NCBI GenBank assembly: GCA_963920705.1
Contig: OY987227.1
Location: forward strand, 17,571,434-17,635,433
Direction: 5' to 3'
From: Odiellus spinosus
Lineage: Eukaryota > Arthropoda > Arachnida > Opiliones > Phalangiidae
Length of the DNA: 64,000 nucleotides
Shown here: positions 63,124-64,000 of the stretch, piece after piece
Numbering within the stretch: position 1 is the first letter of the stretch
How the letters are laid out: each line of letters starts with the position of its first letter
Notes under the pieces: model-generated
Seen by the model: the letters and a program-made list of their open reading frames with translations, nothing else
Databases searched by the model: none
Told to the model about the DNA's origin: nothing
Program-made: the position numbers and the translations under genes

Positions 63124-64000
63124 GTAGTTATGGACCTTTTCAACAAGTAGTTCAGGACCAAGAAATACTTATTCAACAAAATACATTAATTTCCAGGAAG
63201 TCAACAGCTTGGTTAACTCAGTACTAGCGGTGGCGCCGCCAGGACTTTTTTCAACGTACGGTAATTAAACCTTTAGGAGTCCCTATAGGACCTAGGATAG
63301 TTAATAAATTTAGAATGGAATAGAATTTGGGGCCCCCTTGAAATTTACACGTAGGATATAGCCTACTCAGCCTACCCCTGAGTACTAACCGCCTTTCACG
63401 ACATATGTTTATTGGGGATGATCACTAATCACTGACCTTAGGTGGAATAAAAACACCCTGTCTAAAAGTTGACTGTGTTGGGTTGGGCACTAAACTTTCT
63501 CGAAACTTCAAGAAGAGAGGAGAACAGGGTTAACTGAAACAGGGTGCTGCTCGCCTCTTCCTGGATGCGTAATGTTAAAAAGGCGGTGGTTAGATTAATA
63601 AAATATCGGGGGAAGAAAAACTAAAAACGTGCTCTTTCGCGGTTTGCTATCTAAATTTCGAGGGGAATGAAATGAAAAATAAAGAAAAAGAACTGGCTTC
63701 TGGGAGGCCTTGCTTTTCGAAATAAATTATCTATTCGTCGTCGTCGTTGTCGTATAGGAACACCTGTTACTTAGACGCCCATCTAAATGATCTTCGATCA
63801 CTTTGAATCATTTCCAATTACGCAAATTAGATAGTTTTCAAAGTAAAAAACCCTTTAAGTATTGTATAAATAATTTTGGATGGAATTTTGATATGATAAG
63901 CTTGGGTTAAAATAGAGTAAACGGGTGATTATGGTTGCGCTTTTGAGTTAAATTTTGATAACCAACTACAAAACATTGGCCATCTGTCGTGGATAATGAC

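Larger units (their letters stand above)
54664..64000. other. Region upstream of the SRF-like exons
   Basis: This should contain the intron and perhaps 5' exons of the minus-strand gene. A MADS-box exon was looked for by eye on the minus strand and not found, so the first exons may lie past 64000. Repeats at 55.1, 59.2, 60.6, 61.1, 61.3 and 62.1 kb are listed separately. Confidence 0.45.

Overview
The window is nuclear DNA of an invertebrate animal. It is AT-rich with very low gene density, GT-AG introns (mostly 68-114 bp), long A and G homopolymers, and many short inverted-repeat transposons. No operon, Shine-Dalgarno site, CRISPR array, rRNA or convincing tRNA was seen. The species was not identified; the animal assignment rests mainly on the split gene at 52.5-54.7 kb.

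Two protein genes are supported, both on the minus strand. (1) At 5904-8189 a single open frame of 761 residues encodes about 60 tandem nonapeptides (27-bp unit), a coiled-coil-like region with an internal 28-residue duplication, and a C-terminal hydrophobic anchor ending five residues before the stop. (2) At 52550-54663 are the last six coding exons of a split gene. All introns are GT-AG and all phases agree, giving 284 residues rich in Ser, Thr, Pro, Gly and Gln. The sequence resembles the transactivation region of serum response factor (SRF). The DNA-binding (MADS) exons were not found and may lie in 54.7-64 kb or beyond the window.

Most of the rest is non-coding and repeat-laden. Four groups stand out. 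Elements with CAGAAGCCG termini (18217-18553, 18898-19232, 32650-32745) and with CAAGRAGG termini (35370-35661, 50465-50745) both have 7-bp target duplications. TTAA-flanked elements ending AGGG...CCCT occur near 14.9, 32.2, 34.4, 44.3, 46.0 and 48.3 kb. A dispersed motif of about 45 bp, core GCGGATTRATACACAATGTT, is present in at least eight diverged copies. Other hairpins and minisatellites lie at 11.1, 21.8, 22.0, 41.7, 44.6, 48.1, 51.0, 53.2-53.6, 59.2, 60.6 and 62.1 kb.

Nothing links the two genes functionally. The most notable items are the tail-anchored acidic repeat protein, the 7-bp-target-duplication element families, and the dispersed 45-bp motif. All repeat comparisons were made by eye.
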